Shown here piece by piece: positions 32,422 to 44,662 of a DNA stretch of 64,000 nucleotides. A model generated the notes under the pieces. The model did no database searches and was not told the DNA's origin. It was given only the letters and a program-made list of their open reading frames with translations. The stretch is from Actinernus sp. WN-2022 (taxonomy: Eukaryota > Cnidaria > Anthozoa > Actiniaria > Actinernidae), in the NCBI GenBank assembly GCA_030867875.1, contig JAOWCC010000917.1, positions 372,001-436,000 on the forward strand, in the 5' to 3' direction. Positions within the stretch are counted from its first letter, which is position 1; each line of letters opens with the position of its first letter. A program made the position numbers and the translations under genes.

Positions 32422-32642
32422 TGTAGCGTACCGAGGATATACAATAACTTCACTCAAAGGCTTCCAGACAGAACTGAACTTTATTTCTCCTTGTGTACAC
32501 TCTCTAATCAATCTAAACGCCTACATTTCCGGAGGCGCATAGCTCGAGGCTTAGTCATAGCTTACAATATTACAGGTCACGTATCGATGACATAGAACTA
32601 AGTTATGATAACAAGATTATACTAATACTTGCGGTCATTACA
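32422..32642 (-). repeat. 5' LTR of the gypsy element
   Basis: 221 bp, TGTAGCG...TTACA on the plus strand. It differs from the shared part of the 3' LTR at several positions (for example ACTCAAAGG against AATCAAAGG), so the insertion is not recent. Confidence 0.92.
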
Positions 32643-34489
32643 TCTGTTTGCTCAGTCTGTAGAGATTTTGCACCATCACGTGACTTCCTAGCAACTGTTG
32701 CTATATACTCCGCCGTGTTGGATGGCAGGCAGAACCAAATGGCGTACTGTTTGACTGAGCGCGAGAGTTCGAGTGATGACATATTGACAACTTTTCTTCG
32801 CCCTGGCCTAAATTTGGGCAAAGTTCAATAATATATTGAAAAACACTTTGACCACTCGGATATATTAAGGCCTGGGTCAAGGACTATCACACTCCTAATA
32901 AGTATAGGGGTGGTCTACGTTAGTCTGGTTTTACTCGAAAATCTTGATTTCACGATATATCATGTACACACATCCTTCAGTGATTATTTGTAAAGATGGT
33001 TGCCATGGCGACTGAATCTGTGACCTTTGGACTCATTTTAATAGGAAAGTATAATACAAGGCTTCGGGAGGAATGTAAAGCGCACAAAAATTAGAAGTAA
33101 AGGCTTCACTAAAGGCAGTGGAACTAATGCATGCAGCTTACCATGTAGTTTATCGGTCCAATTGTTAGACATTGTTGAAATGTTTGCTATTTCAGTACAA
33201 ACTTGAGGGGTACCATATTTCATACTAGTATTAATTAGCCTTCCCCTTATAATAACCAACTTTCCTAATTGGAGCCGCAAAGTGTGCACTAACCTTGATT
33301 CACTTCCATGGAAATACCCACTAAATTAGAACCTTTTACGGTGATCCAGGAGGATTTTCTAAAATTTACTTTAAATGAAAATGTGTTAAGGTTGTGACTT
33401 TAACGGATCTGTCAAAGTGTCAAGAATATATCTTACAAGCGGGAACAGATAGCCACCCCCTCTTGATTTGCGGCGGCCATATTGAGACCATATTTCTCAA
33501 CTACGGTTTCCCTGTAATTTAAGTTTACACTAACTTACTACTGGTCTATACTCTTCCGCCGAACTATTTTCATATACTCAGAATGTTCTGAGTTGATGTT
33601 CAGTAAGTATCTGGTACTTTTAGAGAAAGCAGTTGCAAACATGCAAACAAATGCATATGAACGTGAAGCATTAATCCTATCGGAAACATGTAAGTCATCG
33701 TAAACGATGTATAGTCACTAAAACTATAAGTTCTCTTCAGTGTCTCTTTCATTTAGGACCATTATAAGTGTTCTCGGCCGAGACAACTAAGTAAGCAAAC
33801 GTATAACTGGTTGCCTTCAAAACAATGAGCAAACTTCTGTTGTGAAACTAATGTCATCGCCTTATTTTGTTTTATAATCCGTTGAAAGCCTCTAAAACCT
33901 AGACAAAATGAAGGGCTTTTATTCTTGGTGAATTCACTAAACACAAAACTGTTTCCCGTTAAAATATTGTTGACTACGTTCTCCACAAATTTTGGAAACA
34001 CAATAAATGCCAAAGTTATGGCGTTTCATTCGCCAAAAAAGCTTAAAATTGGACTGAAAAGTGTTCTAAAATCTTCTGTTTTTGTCGTAATGGCAAACGC
34101 ATGCTCCGTTTTATACACCTAAATTCCTAGGTTCGGAAAATATTCATAAATTAGTAGTAGCTCAAAAGTCCACGGAAAATTTAGAAATTTTCTGATTTTG
34201 ATTACGTCATCGTGACGTCACTTGAGACGTCATCAGACTACAAGACTTTACCCCAGCAGTCACCTTGAGAATACTTATTGCGCACTCTTTAATTTTCTGG
34301 GTTTTGCGAGGCTGCAAATCAGTGGCCTGCGGACCCAAATTTAGTAGTGCCGGGCCCAACATGATTGTCGTGTAAATCGGGATTTAATGACACAATTTTA
34401 CCGAGCACTTATTTACGGTGCAACTTGTTCACTTTGGGAATGTTTACATAATTCCATAGACTATAGCTGATGGAAAACGGTCCAAAATC
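32643..34489. other. Non-coding stretch
   Basis: Short open frames only, none with a motif I recognise. No tandem or inverted repeat that I can support. Confidence 0.5.
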
Positions 34490-35065
34490 CATCGAATTTT
34501 ATGTTCCATGGAATATATAATATATATGCTCGCATATGTAAGCCATATAGGTACGTGCCGTGGGATAGGGTATGGTTTTCAAGGTATCGGACCCTTAAAT
34601 AGGGTCTCATATTATGTATTATCATCCTTAATAAAATATTCCATCCTTGAATAGGTTCCCTAACTCTTGATATATGCAATATCGTGAATTTGTTCACCGC
34701 CCGCTAAACGTAACAATCTTGTATGCTTGATGTTAGACTACCCACAGAAGAGAAATGAAAACGATCTGTTCAATAAATTCTGGGGTCGGTTGGAACTTCT
34801 CCAAACGAGCGAGAGTATTGGCCTACCCAACAATAGAAAACATCTTAAACTTTAGAAAGTGCAGTACAAAAACAATAGACGTATGGTATTATGGGTGCAA
34901 TGAGAATACAGGTCTCGAGAGGTTCCGTGCTACCCGAATTCTGTGTATTCACTTGTCCCTTAAATAGGGTCTCATATTTTAGTTTCAAGCCTTAGGAAGG
35001 GTACCCACATTACGATTTTTCACCCTTAAATAGGGTCAGGATTTCGATTAAAAGGGGTGTAAGGA
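34490..35065. mobile_element. Relic of the hAT-like GGGTATGGTTTT family
   Basis: Contains AGCCATATAGGTACGTGCC, GGGTATGGTTTTCAAGG and three copies of CCCTTAAATAGGGT (34588, 34959, 35024). The arrangement resembles the interior of the CCCGGG-ended element at 20534-21167. Ends are not preserved. Confidence 0.5.
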
Positions 35066-35859
35066 TTGATCACATTCTTGTAAAAATAACCATCGATAGT
35101 AATAGTTAGTTAATGTTTGATAAATTACAATTCGAATTGTAACAAAATTGTTTTATTGTTTACGATATGATATAATTACAACAAAATGTACAATTGACAT
35201 GCTACTACAACCACTGCCATTTAAGTCGGACCTCTTCAACAATTTCCGGCTATTTTTAACACAACCTACCTAGCTCCCCCCATTTCCATGTTGGTTTTCG
35301 AGAAGATCGAAATGTTGCCTATCCCAACATTGTGAAGGGGGAGGAGTGGGACAAGCGAAATCATAAAAAAATACCAACGATGTGTCGGAGGGGTTAGTTC
35401 AGTGTTCTGAATAGCCTTATTTTGTCGGGCGGTCCGTACTTAATTGGCGAAGGTTGTAGTCATGAATTGTCCAATGGCGCTTGACAATAATAATTATATG
35501 AAAAAGAAAATACCTAAGAACATTAATCAATCTAAAAATTCCGAAAAATGATAATGATAACTTATTAAAAACGGCTATATTATAATAATAAAAAGAATTA
35601 TAAAACTATGACTACAGATTATTGGGTTATTTAAAAAGAAATGACTTGAGCTTAATTTTAAAAGCCTAGGCCTATTCCAACCCATCAAATATTTTCTCTC
35701 GCACGTGATAGCTTGAATCGTGTCACGTGACACCATACGACAGATATCAGTGAATACACCCCCTAGGCCCTGTGCACGTAGCAAGGACTCTCGTAAAATA
35801 AAATATGTGAAGGATTTATATAAAGACAATAACCTACTTTCTGGCTTTGAAATATCAAT
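35066..35859. other. Non-coding stretch
   Basis: AT-rich; contains two CACGTGA motifs in opposite orientation at 35701-35730. No gene seen. Confidence 0.45.
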
Positions 35860-36150
35860 TGATATTTGTTCCTCGAAACTCACAGTTTCTCTCGAGCTTC
35901 TCTCGGAAACTGTGCGCTTCTCGTGAACAGTTTATTAGGCAAAATCAGTGCATATTTCAACGCTACAAGTATACTATAATACGTTATTTGTCCACAAGTA
36001 TAATATAATACGTTATTTGTACTTAGACATTATCTGTTCCTCGAAACTCACTGAGTATTGCTCGAGCTTCGCTCTCGGAAACTGTGCCGGCGCTTCTCGG
36101 AAGAGTTAGGCAAAATCAGTGCATATTTCAACGCCACAAGTATCTTATAT
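35860..36150 (+). repeat. Tandem duplication, ~170-bp unit
   Basis: GTTCCTCGAAACTCAC...GGCAAAATCAGTGCATATT occurs at 35867-35960 and again at 36036-36130. A shorter ATAATACGTTATTTGT motif occurs at 35977, 36006 and 36972. Confidence 0.8.
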
Positions 36151-36245
36151 AATAATACGCCAAGTGTGTGTGTGTGTGTGCTCTTTCCCAGGGTCCCTCG
36201 ATCGATTTCCTAATATGGAGGACGCGCGCGCGCTCGCGTCCGAAA

Positions 36246-36425
36246 ATGGCGCCAAAAAGTGACGGCCACAGGTATTCCAACGAAGACGACGATTCATGCG
36301 AAAAGTTGCTTTCTGTCTTGGTCTTGGTTGCATTCGAGGAAAGAATGTTAAAAAGAAATGAGTTTTCTCAAGTTCTACACTTAGTTGGGCGAGCAAGCCA
36401 TCGAGCTTACGGGAATCTGTTTTAG
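36246..36425 (+). CDS. Hypothetical 59-residue ORF
   Basis: Starts at an ATG in a good context (AAAATGGCG), just after a CpG-rich block (GACGCGCGCGCGCTCGCG). The predicted peptide begins MAPKSDGHRYSNEDDD and has a charged N-terminus, a short hydrophobic stretch (LLSVLVLVAF) and an amphipathic tail. No family recognised. It could be a first exon, a small ORF or chance; the same frame is open a further 26 codons upstream. The CpG-rich leader is the main reason to list it. Confidence 0.25.
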   Translation: MAPKSDGHRYSNEDDDSCEKLLSVLVLVAFEERMLKRNEFSQVLHLVGRASHRAYGNLF

Positions 36426-37132
36426 GGAAAACCTGGGCGAGCAAGCCATCGAGTTTACGCGAATGTTTTACTTAGAGTTTAGCCTTTAGGGAAAACCTAT
36501 CGCCAAGCTAAGCGGCCGAAGTCAAACGACCGAACGAGGTAAGACCAGGTATTCAAACACAGTTAGAAATGTTGTCCGTGGAAAAGGCTGTTATTTTTTT
36601 ATATCTTACAACTCTATGATGTGTCTAATAGTAAGATATTTTGTCCATGTCTGTTTTCTGTATCCAGTTTCCTGTGTTCTTAGATATAAAGGCCAACTTA
36701 TTCGGCAACCAGTTTTGTTTTCGTCACACGAATTCATGTCTCGAGCTGCCTGTGACCGTCAGTTTTGGCACTTTTTCGACAATAATTATGCTCATCGGTT
36801 TAAGAAATTAACTGAGATCCGTAAGATATTATTCCCTTTTTAATAAATCAAAATATCAACACGCTAAAAACATTGTGCCAGGAGTCAGTCAGCCGGCTAG
36901 ACTATGTTACTATAATTTATCATTTTGTTGATTTCATGTGAGTTCCCGCGGGTCCCTGCTAGTACTATATATAATACGTTATTTGTCCTTAAACATTATC
37001 TGCATTCCTGTATTTTGATTGGCCTGAGCTAGCCATGAAATACCACTCTGTATTTCATAGAAAAACCATGAAATACCGCCTTGTATTGCATAGTAAAGCT
37101 GAGATCTGATTGGCTGAAATATAATATTTATA
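36426..37132. other. Non-coding stretch
   Basis: Contains a local repeat of GGCGAGCAAGCCATCGAG (36388 and 36435) and GAAATACC motifs near 37035-37080. No gene seen. Confidence 0.45.
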
Positions 37133-37230
37133 GAGGGTTTTCACGCGACGTCATATGCGCCATGTTGGTGTACCTTATATAACAATAGATTATTCGTTAG
37201 CTTCTTTTGTCATGGCAGCCACAGATAGAC
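37133..37230. mobile_element. Fragment of the TTTTCAC/GACGTCA MITE family
   Basis: GGTTTTCACGCGACGTCAT...GCCATGTTGGTG, then AACAATAGATTATTCGTTAGCTTC, match the element at 44521-44662 and the fragment at 48788-48850. Confidence 0.6.
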
Positions 37231-37269
37231 TCAGTCTGTAAGAACCTTATTCAGAAGGTTTATTACTTA

Positions 37270-37815
37270 AATAGGTTATTTTTTACCAAGGAACGTTTTG
37301 GAGGCTATCTATTTCAGTAGCATTGTGCCTGCCGCCACCTACTGTATGCTTGTATGGAGCACATGCTCGCCTAGTTTATTACAAGATATTCAACGCATAC
37401 ACTTGCGTGCAGCGAAAATTATTCATAGACTACCAGACAATTTAACTGAGAGAGATTTGCTGGCAACTGCAAAATGGCAACCTTTAAATTATGTATACAA
37501 AAGGAAATGTTTAACTTTTATGTACTCAATTCATTATAATTTAGCTCCTCAAGCTATTGTTAGGCTTTTCACAAAAAACACTTCAAGCCTTTATAATTTA
37601 AGAAGATCTGAGGTTTTCTCGATACCCAGGTATAACTTACAAATAGGGAGAAACTCGCCGAGTTACACTGAGATGCCCTGTAGCTTGGAACATATTGCCT
37701 AATTCACTGAAACAGTTGACTAGAATAAATCACTTTAAATTAGCATTGAAAAAGAATAAGGAAATACTTGGTAATCTAGACTTTAATAAAGAGTCTAGTA
37801 AGGACAGCGCATTTT
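37270..37815 (+). pseudogene. LINE ORF2 C-terminal fragment
   Basis: RT thumb and C-terminal region: YFSSIVPAATYCMLVWSTCS, then RIHLRAAKIIHRL, then NLRRSEVFSIPRYN. A frameshift near 37673 separates it from WNILPNSLKQLTRINHFKLA. 5'-truncated, as is usual for LINEs. Its family differs from LINEs 1-3. Confidence 0.85.
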
Positions 37816-37922
37816 ATTACTCGGGCCAGGCCTTTGGCCGGCACGAGTCAGAAAATGCAAGCCGTTTATTATTATTACTCGGGCCAGGCCTTTGGCCGGC
37901 ACGAGTCAGAAAATGCAAGCCG

Positions 37923-37955
<33 letters not shown>

Positions 37956-40410
37956 TTTTTTTGTGTCGCTGTTTGGCGCCAGTAACCAATCAGATTACAC
38001 AGGAGCCCATTGTTCGATCCCGTAATACATTAGATCTGCGCTGTCTGGACAGATATAAAAACGTAAGCGAAATACAATCTCAGCTTAAGTGTTTCTAAAC
38101 ACGTTTAGATATAAAAGGTATCGAATTATAATCTCAGGGTAGATTTCGTCAGGCGCGCTCAGATAACAAAGGTCAAAGCTCTCAGACAAGGCGAGACAAG
38201 GAGATATCGATTTCTATGAGTCATTGTCAGAAATCTATTCCCGGCCGTAAAATTAGGCAATACCACCGTCTGTCAATGGGTAACTGAACTGTCAGGTCAA
38301 CTACACAGCTTAGAGAGTCTTTCTACTAGATTGAGAGACATTAATATACTGTTACATGTCTGTTAATATGGGGAAAACTGAAGAAACCCTCATTGCATTG
38401 AGTTTGATAACTAGCCTGAAATACAGCCGCCTTCTCAGTTAGTTCCAGGGTCCTTGAATTTTCAAATGGCTCAACTCGTCGCGAGCGCAAGTGAACTTGT
38501 GAAATTATCGCCATCACGCCGCGTATACAGTCAAGTCTGTTTGTCTCGGAAAGTATTTATTGTAGTTTATATCTCTTCCCTAATTGCACTGATGAAGGAC
38601 TCGAAACCCTAAACGTCCCAGCAGCTTGTGTTACAGCTGATAAACGGAGGAAATGGCTCTACTGAAACAAAATCAAAGCGGACGAGTTTCGTGTTGTTTA
38701 GCTTTGCGGCCGAAGTCCATCATTGTCTGTGGTTCGGCGGGGAAGAAGAGTGTTCGTTGGGATTACTTTCAACAAAGTACACTGTATTTCAACTCTGGTA
38801 AGTTTGGAGCGATTGAAAAATAAGGATGATTTTCAAAACCGGTGGCTTAAAGTCATCTGCATATGACATAAATATACATGGTATCCGAATCTAGTACTTC
38901 GGCGAACGGGAAGCAAAGTAGCCTGCTTGCCGGGTCTTCTGTAATTATTTTTTTTCAGAATTCTCTAAAGATTGTCCACACACTTTCAGCGGACTCTGCT
39001 GACAGTTTCACGACAAAGGATAGAAATCGGAATTATCTACGGGCCAAGATTGTGTGCCAGACCTCAATTAAATTAAAACTCGACTTAACGAACGGGATTT
39101 TATTCAAGACTTGTTACTCGGGCCAGGCCTTTGGCCGGCACGAGTCAGAAAATGCAAGCCGTTTATTATTATTACTCGGGCCAGGCCTTTGGCCGGCACG
39201 AGTCAGAAAATGCAAGCCGTTTATTATTATTATTATTATTATTATTATTTATTTTTTGTGTGTCGCTGTTTGGCGCCAGTAACCAATCAGATTACACAGG
39301 AGCCCATTGTTCGATCCCGTAATACATTAGATCTGCGCTGTCTGGACAGATATAAAAACGTAAGCGAAATACAATCTCAGCTTAAGTGTTTCTAAACACG
39401 TTTAGATATAAAAGGTATCGAATTATAATCTCAGGGTAGATTTCGTCAGGCGCGCTCAGATAACAAAGGCCAAAGCTCTCAGACAAGGCGAGACAAGGAG
39501 ATATCGATTTCTATGAGTCATTGTCAGAAATCTATTCCCGGCCGTAAAATTAGGCAATACCACCGTCTGTCAATGGGTAACTGAACTGTCAGGTCAACTA
39601 CACAGCTTAGAGAGTCTTTCTACTAGATTGAGAGACATTAATATACTGTTACATGTCTGTTAATATGGGGAAAACTGAAGAAACCCTCATTGCATTGAGT
39701 TTGATAACTAGCCTGAAATACAGCCGCCTTCTCAGTTAGTTCCAGGGTCCTTGAATTTTCAAATGGCTCAACTCGTCGCGAGCGCAAGTGAACTTGTGAA
39801 ATTATCGCCATCACGCCGCGTATACAGTCAAGTCTGTTTGTCTCGGAAAGTATTTATTGTAGTTTATATCTCTTCCCTAATTGCACTGATGAAGGACTCG
39901 AAACCCTAAACGTCCCAGCAGCTTGTGTTACAGCTGATAAACGGAGGAAATGGCTCTACTGAAACAAAATCAAAGCGGACGAGTTTCGTGTTGTTTAGCT
40001 TTGCGGCCGAAGTCCATCATTGTCTGTGGTTCGGCGGGGAAGAAGAGTGTTCGTTGGGATTACTTTCAACAAAGTACACTGTATTTCAACTCTGGTAAGT
40101 TTGGAGCGATTGAAAAATAAGGATGATTTTCAAAACCGGTGGCTTAAAGTCATCTGCATATGACATAAATATACATGGTAGCCGAATCTAGTACTTCGGC
40201 GAACGGGAAGCAAAGTAGCCTGCTTGCCGGGTCTTCTGTAATTATTTTTTTCAGAATTCTCTAAAGATTGTCCACACACTTTCAGCGGACTCTGCTGACA
40301 GTTTCACGACAAAGGATAGAAATCGGAATTATCTACGGGCCAAGATTGTGTGCCAGACCTCAATTAAATTAAAACTCGACTTAACGAACGGGATTTTATT
40401 CAAGACTTGT
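37816..40410 (+). repeat. Recent 1297-bp tandem duplication
   Basis: Unit 1 (37816-39112) and unit 2 (39113-40410) align with a constant offset of 1297 bp. I see only a few differences: a C/T at 38190, a G/T near 38883, and length changes in T and TTA runs. Each unit begins with ACTCGGGCCAGGCCTTTGGCC and a (TTA)n run; that 58-bp leader is itself doubled in each unit. No long ORF. Each unit contains CTGATGAAGGACTCGAAAC (38589 and 39886). Confidence 0.93.
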
Positions 40411-41640
40411 CACTGTGTTGTCAAGACTCAATAGACTTACTCATTCAAAATTTACGGGATCGTGTTTCGGTATCGTTGCAAGACTTACGAGGATTCTATA
40501 GTCTGTTATTGTGCTTTTCGTTCTTTTATTTTAATTATCGCTCTGTTTTAAAGTCTGTGTGTCTGTGATGTCGAGTACATTTCAAACTACCAAGCGTGGT
40601 TGTGAAAAGTTCCACTCGTACAGGAATACACTGGCTTCCTGCCGAGGTCAAATCATATTCGAAGCATCCGGGGAAAATGCATGGGTTCGATTGTGTTTTT
40701 AATCCGCTAGAAATAATGAAATTCGTTACCCAAAGCGCATGTCTACTTCTTTCATGAAACAAATAAACAACGAGAGCATTTTACTTCGACAAGCTACTAG
40801 AAGTTGGATTTGTCATTGGAAACCGTATAAACTGAACAGGATAAGACTTTGGAAATCGAAACATAGCCTGGTACAGACACATTTTTTCACTCATAAATTC
40901 GAACTGCATTCATGAGTGAAAAAAACCCTCTCAGTTTGTCTGTTATTTGCTTTTTGTTCTAATTATCGCTCTATTTAATATGTGTCTGTGATGCCTGGTA
41001 CATTTCAAGCTACCAAGAGTATTTGTTTGCTTGTGCTTTCGTAAATCCAATTTGAATCTAAAGTCCTAAACGAATATTACTGGCTTCCTGCCGAGGTCAA
41101 ATCATATTCGAAGCACCGGGGAAATTCATGGGTTTGATTGTGTTTTTAATCCGGTAGAAATTATGAAATTTGTTACCCAAAGCACGTGTACTTCTTTCAT
41201 GAAACAAATAAACAATCAATTGCAAGAGCATTTAATTTCTTCAACAAGCTACTAGTTCGACAAGTCCCAAAGCTATGCTCGGCAAGTCAGCATTTATTCA
41301 AGATCGTGAAGTATAATTTGAAATCATGTGGACTTCGGATGTTTTGGTATCTGCTCTTATTTTATGGAACTCGTTACCACTGGAAATGAGGTCTATTGAT
41401 TCCTCGGGTTGTTTCTCTTAGTTCTTTTAATTATAGTGTTAAATTAAATAATGAACAATTATACACTCGTGTTCACTGGTGTACTGTGGAGTTAGAACAG
41501 ATTAACAATAGTATTTGCATCCGAGCATTTTGAGCTACCTGTGTTATCCTAGGGTAACCTAGCTTACTTGCAGTCACTCGTGTTCTACTTGTGTTCACTC
41601 GTTTTTAACTCTTGGTTGGTGTTACCCTCATTAAATAAAG
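40411..41640. other. Non-coding stretch with an internal direct repeat
   Basis: 40630-40785 and 41078-41230 are diverged copies (ACTGGCTTCCTGCCGAGGTC, CTTCTTTCATGAAACAAATA). A short hairpin TTTTTTCACTCATAA...TTCATGAGTGAAAAAAA at 40880-40925 resembles part of the MITE at 48335-48721. No gene seen. Confidence 0.65.
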
Positions 41641-42090
41641 TTAATTTTCAATGCACACAATATTTTATTAAACATTAGGGACTGGTCAAAAATTAGCAGG
41701 GGAGGTGCAAAGGGGGTGGGGTGGAGATAAAAAAGTCTAAAAATGTATAGTATGTATTAGTATGAAATTTGTTGACCCTTTCTCCCCTATAACCAATCCT
41801 TTTTCAGTTGCCCAATATTTATGACCATCCAGTTTTGGGGATTCAAAACAATATGATCCTCCCCCTTTCACAACCCCTTCCCCTGCTAATTTCTGACCAG
41901 TCCCTTCAGCGACCACCCTTATGCAACCTGGTTTTAATTCTTAGTAAAACTTTGCAATTAGAAGCTCCTGTAAGTGACCGTGACCACCTTTGGAGGTTGA
42001 GAATTGTAAGAAGGTGGAAAATAGCATTTACAAACAGGTTTTGCTAATAACACTACCAATCTCCTACAAGTGCCTTTAATTTTTAATGAT
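41641..42090 (+). repeat. Dispersed repeat, uninterrupted copy
   Basis: Matches 44663-44768 joined to 47696-48020 (AGGGACTGGTCAAAAATTAG, CCTTTTTCAGTTGCCCA, CTTATGCAACCTGGTTTTAA). This is the copy without the LINE 3 insertion. Confidence 0.9.
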
Positions 42091-42139
42091 TTTCACGAAG
42101 TCGTCCTTTTTTGGCAGAATTTATTTTAGAAACAGTTGG

Positions 42140-42265
42140 CCTCGTACCTAAAAGTGACAGCCCGAGTAAACGCCCAGCGGGCGTCTTGTTATTATTATTT
42201 TTTGTGTCGCTGAAATGCGCCAGCAACCAATCAGATTACACAGGAGCCCATTGTTCGATCCCAAC
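42140..42265 (+). repeat. Hairpin plus (TTA)n repeat with B-box-like motif
   Basis: CCCGAGTAAACGCCCAGCGG forms a hairpin with the following GGGCGTCTTG, then TTATTATTATT and a block shared with the 37816-40410 units (GCGCCAG.AACCAATCAGATT, CCCATTGTTCGATCCC). GTTCGATCC fits a polymerase III B box. It may be SINE-like. Confidence 0.5.
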
Positions 42266-43522
42266 ACGTGACAGGATCAACCAATCAGATTCGACACCCG
42301 CCCGACTGTCTTGGGTTTATACTTATAGTGTGCCAAGTCAGCGACGGAGCGAAGATTCGTGGCCATTCTTAACCATTATTTTGCTGAAACCAAGGGTTTC
42401 TTCGAATGAAATACCAAGATGTTCAGTTATTCTACGGCTGACAGGACTTTTAGGGGCTTTCAATGGAAAATTATTACATTTACGAAAGGGATGTGGCGAT
42501 CCAATCGTACACGGTACAGTCAGCTACATGCAGTCTGGCCGGCCGGAGGAGGAGTGATGGTTTGGTTTCGATGGTTTTGGTCCAATAATCCACGGACACG
42601 GAAAGAAAATGCCTGAACTGCTGCATCTAAATGCCATAGGATTGCAGTGTTGCGGTGATGATATTGTTGAAATGCTCTTCATTACGATCACACACTGTGA
42701 GGAGGTCAAATGGATTGATTGTTTGCAATGTTGGCTGTAATTGTTTACTACGAAGTCCTAATACTCTTGAGATTATACAACTGGGAATCTTGACTAAACC
42801 AGTCAACCAATGCCAAACTTTACTAAGACTTCAATTCAAGAGTCGCAAAAGCTGGAAGTGAACAGTGATTGACCCTGCTTTGAACGCGAACGGAAATCAG
42901 AACTGGTGAGGTTGAAATTATGTGTTTATATATGCGCACACAAATCTTGCTTGTTCCCTACTTTTAAAATTTTATTAAGTGTAATGGTAACTGTAATTCG
43001 AACTGGAAATGAAATCGTCCGTAAGTTGAATTGTGACTTTATAGAGACCAAGAAGAAAAAGTTAAAATCGATCGTCAAAACAATAACAGAACTCGGAAGA
43101 TACAGAGAGGCATTCGAATTTACTACGAATTATACCCTAAAACAGAACTGGATATGACTTACATCCCTTACATGGCTATAGATTGCAGAATACCCTACCA
43201 CTTCGAAAGATCACTTGAAAAGCCCTTACAAATTGTGCAAAATTATCCATTTATATAGCTCAGGTGTATTTAGACTCGTTCTATGAATGATTTGGAGTTG
43301 AAAATGGGTAAGATTTATTTGAATTTCAGGGTTAGGTTTTTAGAGGGTTTGTATGAGAATTTGAGAAAATGCTTTATTAATGAACCAAGTCGTGGGGTAT
43401 TCTGCAATCATTCCCAAACCGAGAGTACCGAATTAAAATTGAATTGGATGTGAAACTGTCAAAAGAACAGCAGGATTTGTTGTGTAAAGCCATACTGGAG
43501 AGTACAATTATATAAGTTATGG
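42266..43522. other. Non-coding stretch
   Basis: Frames of up to 148 codons cross this region, but none carries a family motif I trust. Confidence 0.45.
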
Positions 43523-43810
43523 CTCTATCAATTCCAAACCTGCCCCTCCCACCCCCCTGGATATTTGTGGGGCATCAGAATGTTGCAAATGCCCCACTGT
43601 GGAGTCAAATGCTCCACGGTGTGGCTTTGGTACGGGTGCAAATCTCTTATCAAATTCGCTATTTTGACTCTCTTTCTACAATTAATGAATTCCCCACCCT
43701 GCCAACTTTTGTTTGCTCCAAAATGTCTCACCCCTGGGACAAAAACTCAGTCAAATGCCTCACTTATGCCCCCCACCCTTGGGGGATGGGCAGGTTTGGA
43801 ATTGGTAGAG
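43523..43810. mobile_element. 288-bp element with ~30-bp terminal inverted repeats
   Basis: Left CTCTATCAATTCCAAACCTG and right CAGGTTTGGAATTGGTAGAG are complementary with one mismatch; C- and G-runs follow inside. The interior repeats motifs such as ATGCCCCAC and GTGGGGCAT. No target duplication found. Confidence 0.8.
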
Positions 43811-44345
43811 CATACTGGAACTGATTAGAACAATCATAAATAGAATTGGGTTTGGAGATTTCTTTACCAAGCGAACACTGTTGCCCTGAAAAATATGTTG
43901 AAAAAGTCAACTTTAAATACTGAAGAAAGAAGACAAATGTAGGACTGTCAAAATAAGAAAAAAGAAAATTGAATTAGAGCTGACTCGAAAAATGGAATGA
44001 CCATCATCAGAAAATTGTATAATACTTAAAATAGAATAATTTAGGTTTTGAAATTGGGACAATGGGATGTCCTGTGCATTTCTCTCTTGGGGGCATATTA
44101 CTGATCCTCCAAACCTAACCCAATCCGTCCAATCTACTTTTATAGTATTTCAGAAGTATTTATGTTTTTATGTTTTCAGATAACGAATTGAAGTGATATA
44201 TAATTTATATGCATTCACTTGTATACTGATATTATTATTATAGTCACGAACAGACAATATTTAGCTTAATTAGTGACATATTTTAATTGATATTAATCTA
44301 AATCATGTTCTACATTTGTTTCAATTTTTTAATTACAAGGAGGGC
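43811..44345. other. AT-rich non-coding stretch
   Basis: Nothing recognised. Confidence 0.5.
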
Positions 44346-44446
44346 CACGCGTTTCTTGGCCTCCCCCGCAGTCGTTTTTAGGGGCTCATTGCTCATACCT
44401 AGCCCCTAAAAACAACTGGGGGGGGGGGAGGCTACGCATTTCTGTG
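44346..44446. mobile_element. Small hairpin element
   Basis: GCCTCCCCCGCAGTCGTTTT and its partner AACAACTGGGGGGGGGGAGGC pair around TAGGGGCTCATTGC...AGCCCCTA. CACGCGTTTCTTG and TACGCATTTCTGTG lie outside the stem. Confidence 0.65.
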
Positions 44447-44520
44447 TGTACTAGTTGATGTTACCCTCTTTAAATAAAGTTAATTTTATTTTCCAAGTGG
44501 TCTACATGCATGAAATCAAT

Positions 44521-44662
44521 TGCTGGTTTTCACTCAATCCCCAGAGATTCAAATGACAAAGGGCATGGCGGCCATGTTGGTGCCCCAACAAAAGAAGCTA
44601 ACGAGGAATCTATTGTTTAAGGGCACCAACATGACGGCTATGACGTCAAGTGAAAACCAGCA
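44521..44662. mobile_element. MITE with TGCTGGTTTTCACT ends
   Basis: TGCTGGTTTTCACT at the left and AGTGAAAACCAGCA at the right are perfect inverted repeats; GGCCATGTTGGTGCC and GGCACCAACATGACGGC pair further in. It interrupts the repeat that is continuous at 41641-41700. Confidence 0.85.

Larger units (their letters stand above)
27195..32642 (-). mobile_element. Ty3/gypsy LTR retrotransposon, decayed
   Basis: LTRs at both ends, gag, zinc knuckles, protease, RT, RNase H and integrase in gypsy order on the minus strand, with a 4-bp flanking repeat TCTG (27191-27194 and 32643-32646). Next to the 5' LTR a TGGTGGCAGCGG stretch fits a primer-binding site. A purine-rich AAGGGGAGGAATGG precedes the 3' LTR. 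It is inactive: stops, frameshifts, an internal deletion in integrase and two MITE insertions. Confidence 0.92.

Noticed and set aside
37967..38020. tRNA gene suggested by GTTCGATCC
   Set aside because: No cloverleaf or acceptor stem could be found; only a B-box-like motif in a repeat.
42111..42557. 148-codon frame
   Set aside because: Its first half is the hairpin-(TTA)n repeat that also occurs at 37816-40410.
42419..42616. GGGVMVWF patch recalling a Tc1/mariner transposase
   Set aside because: The match is too short, the flanks show no DDE blocks, and no inverted ends were found.
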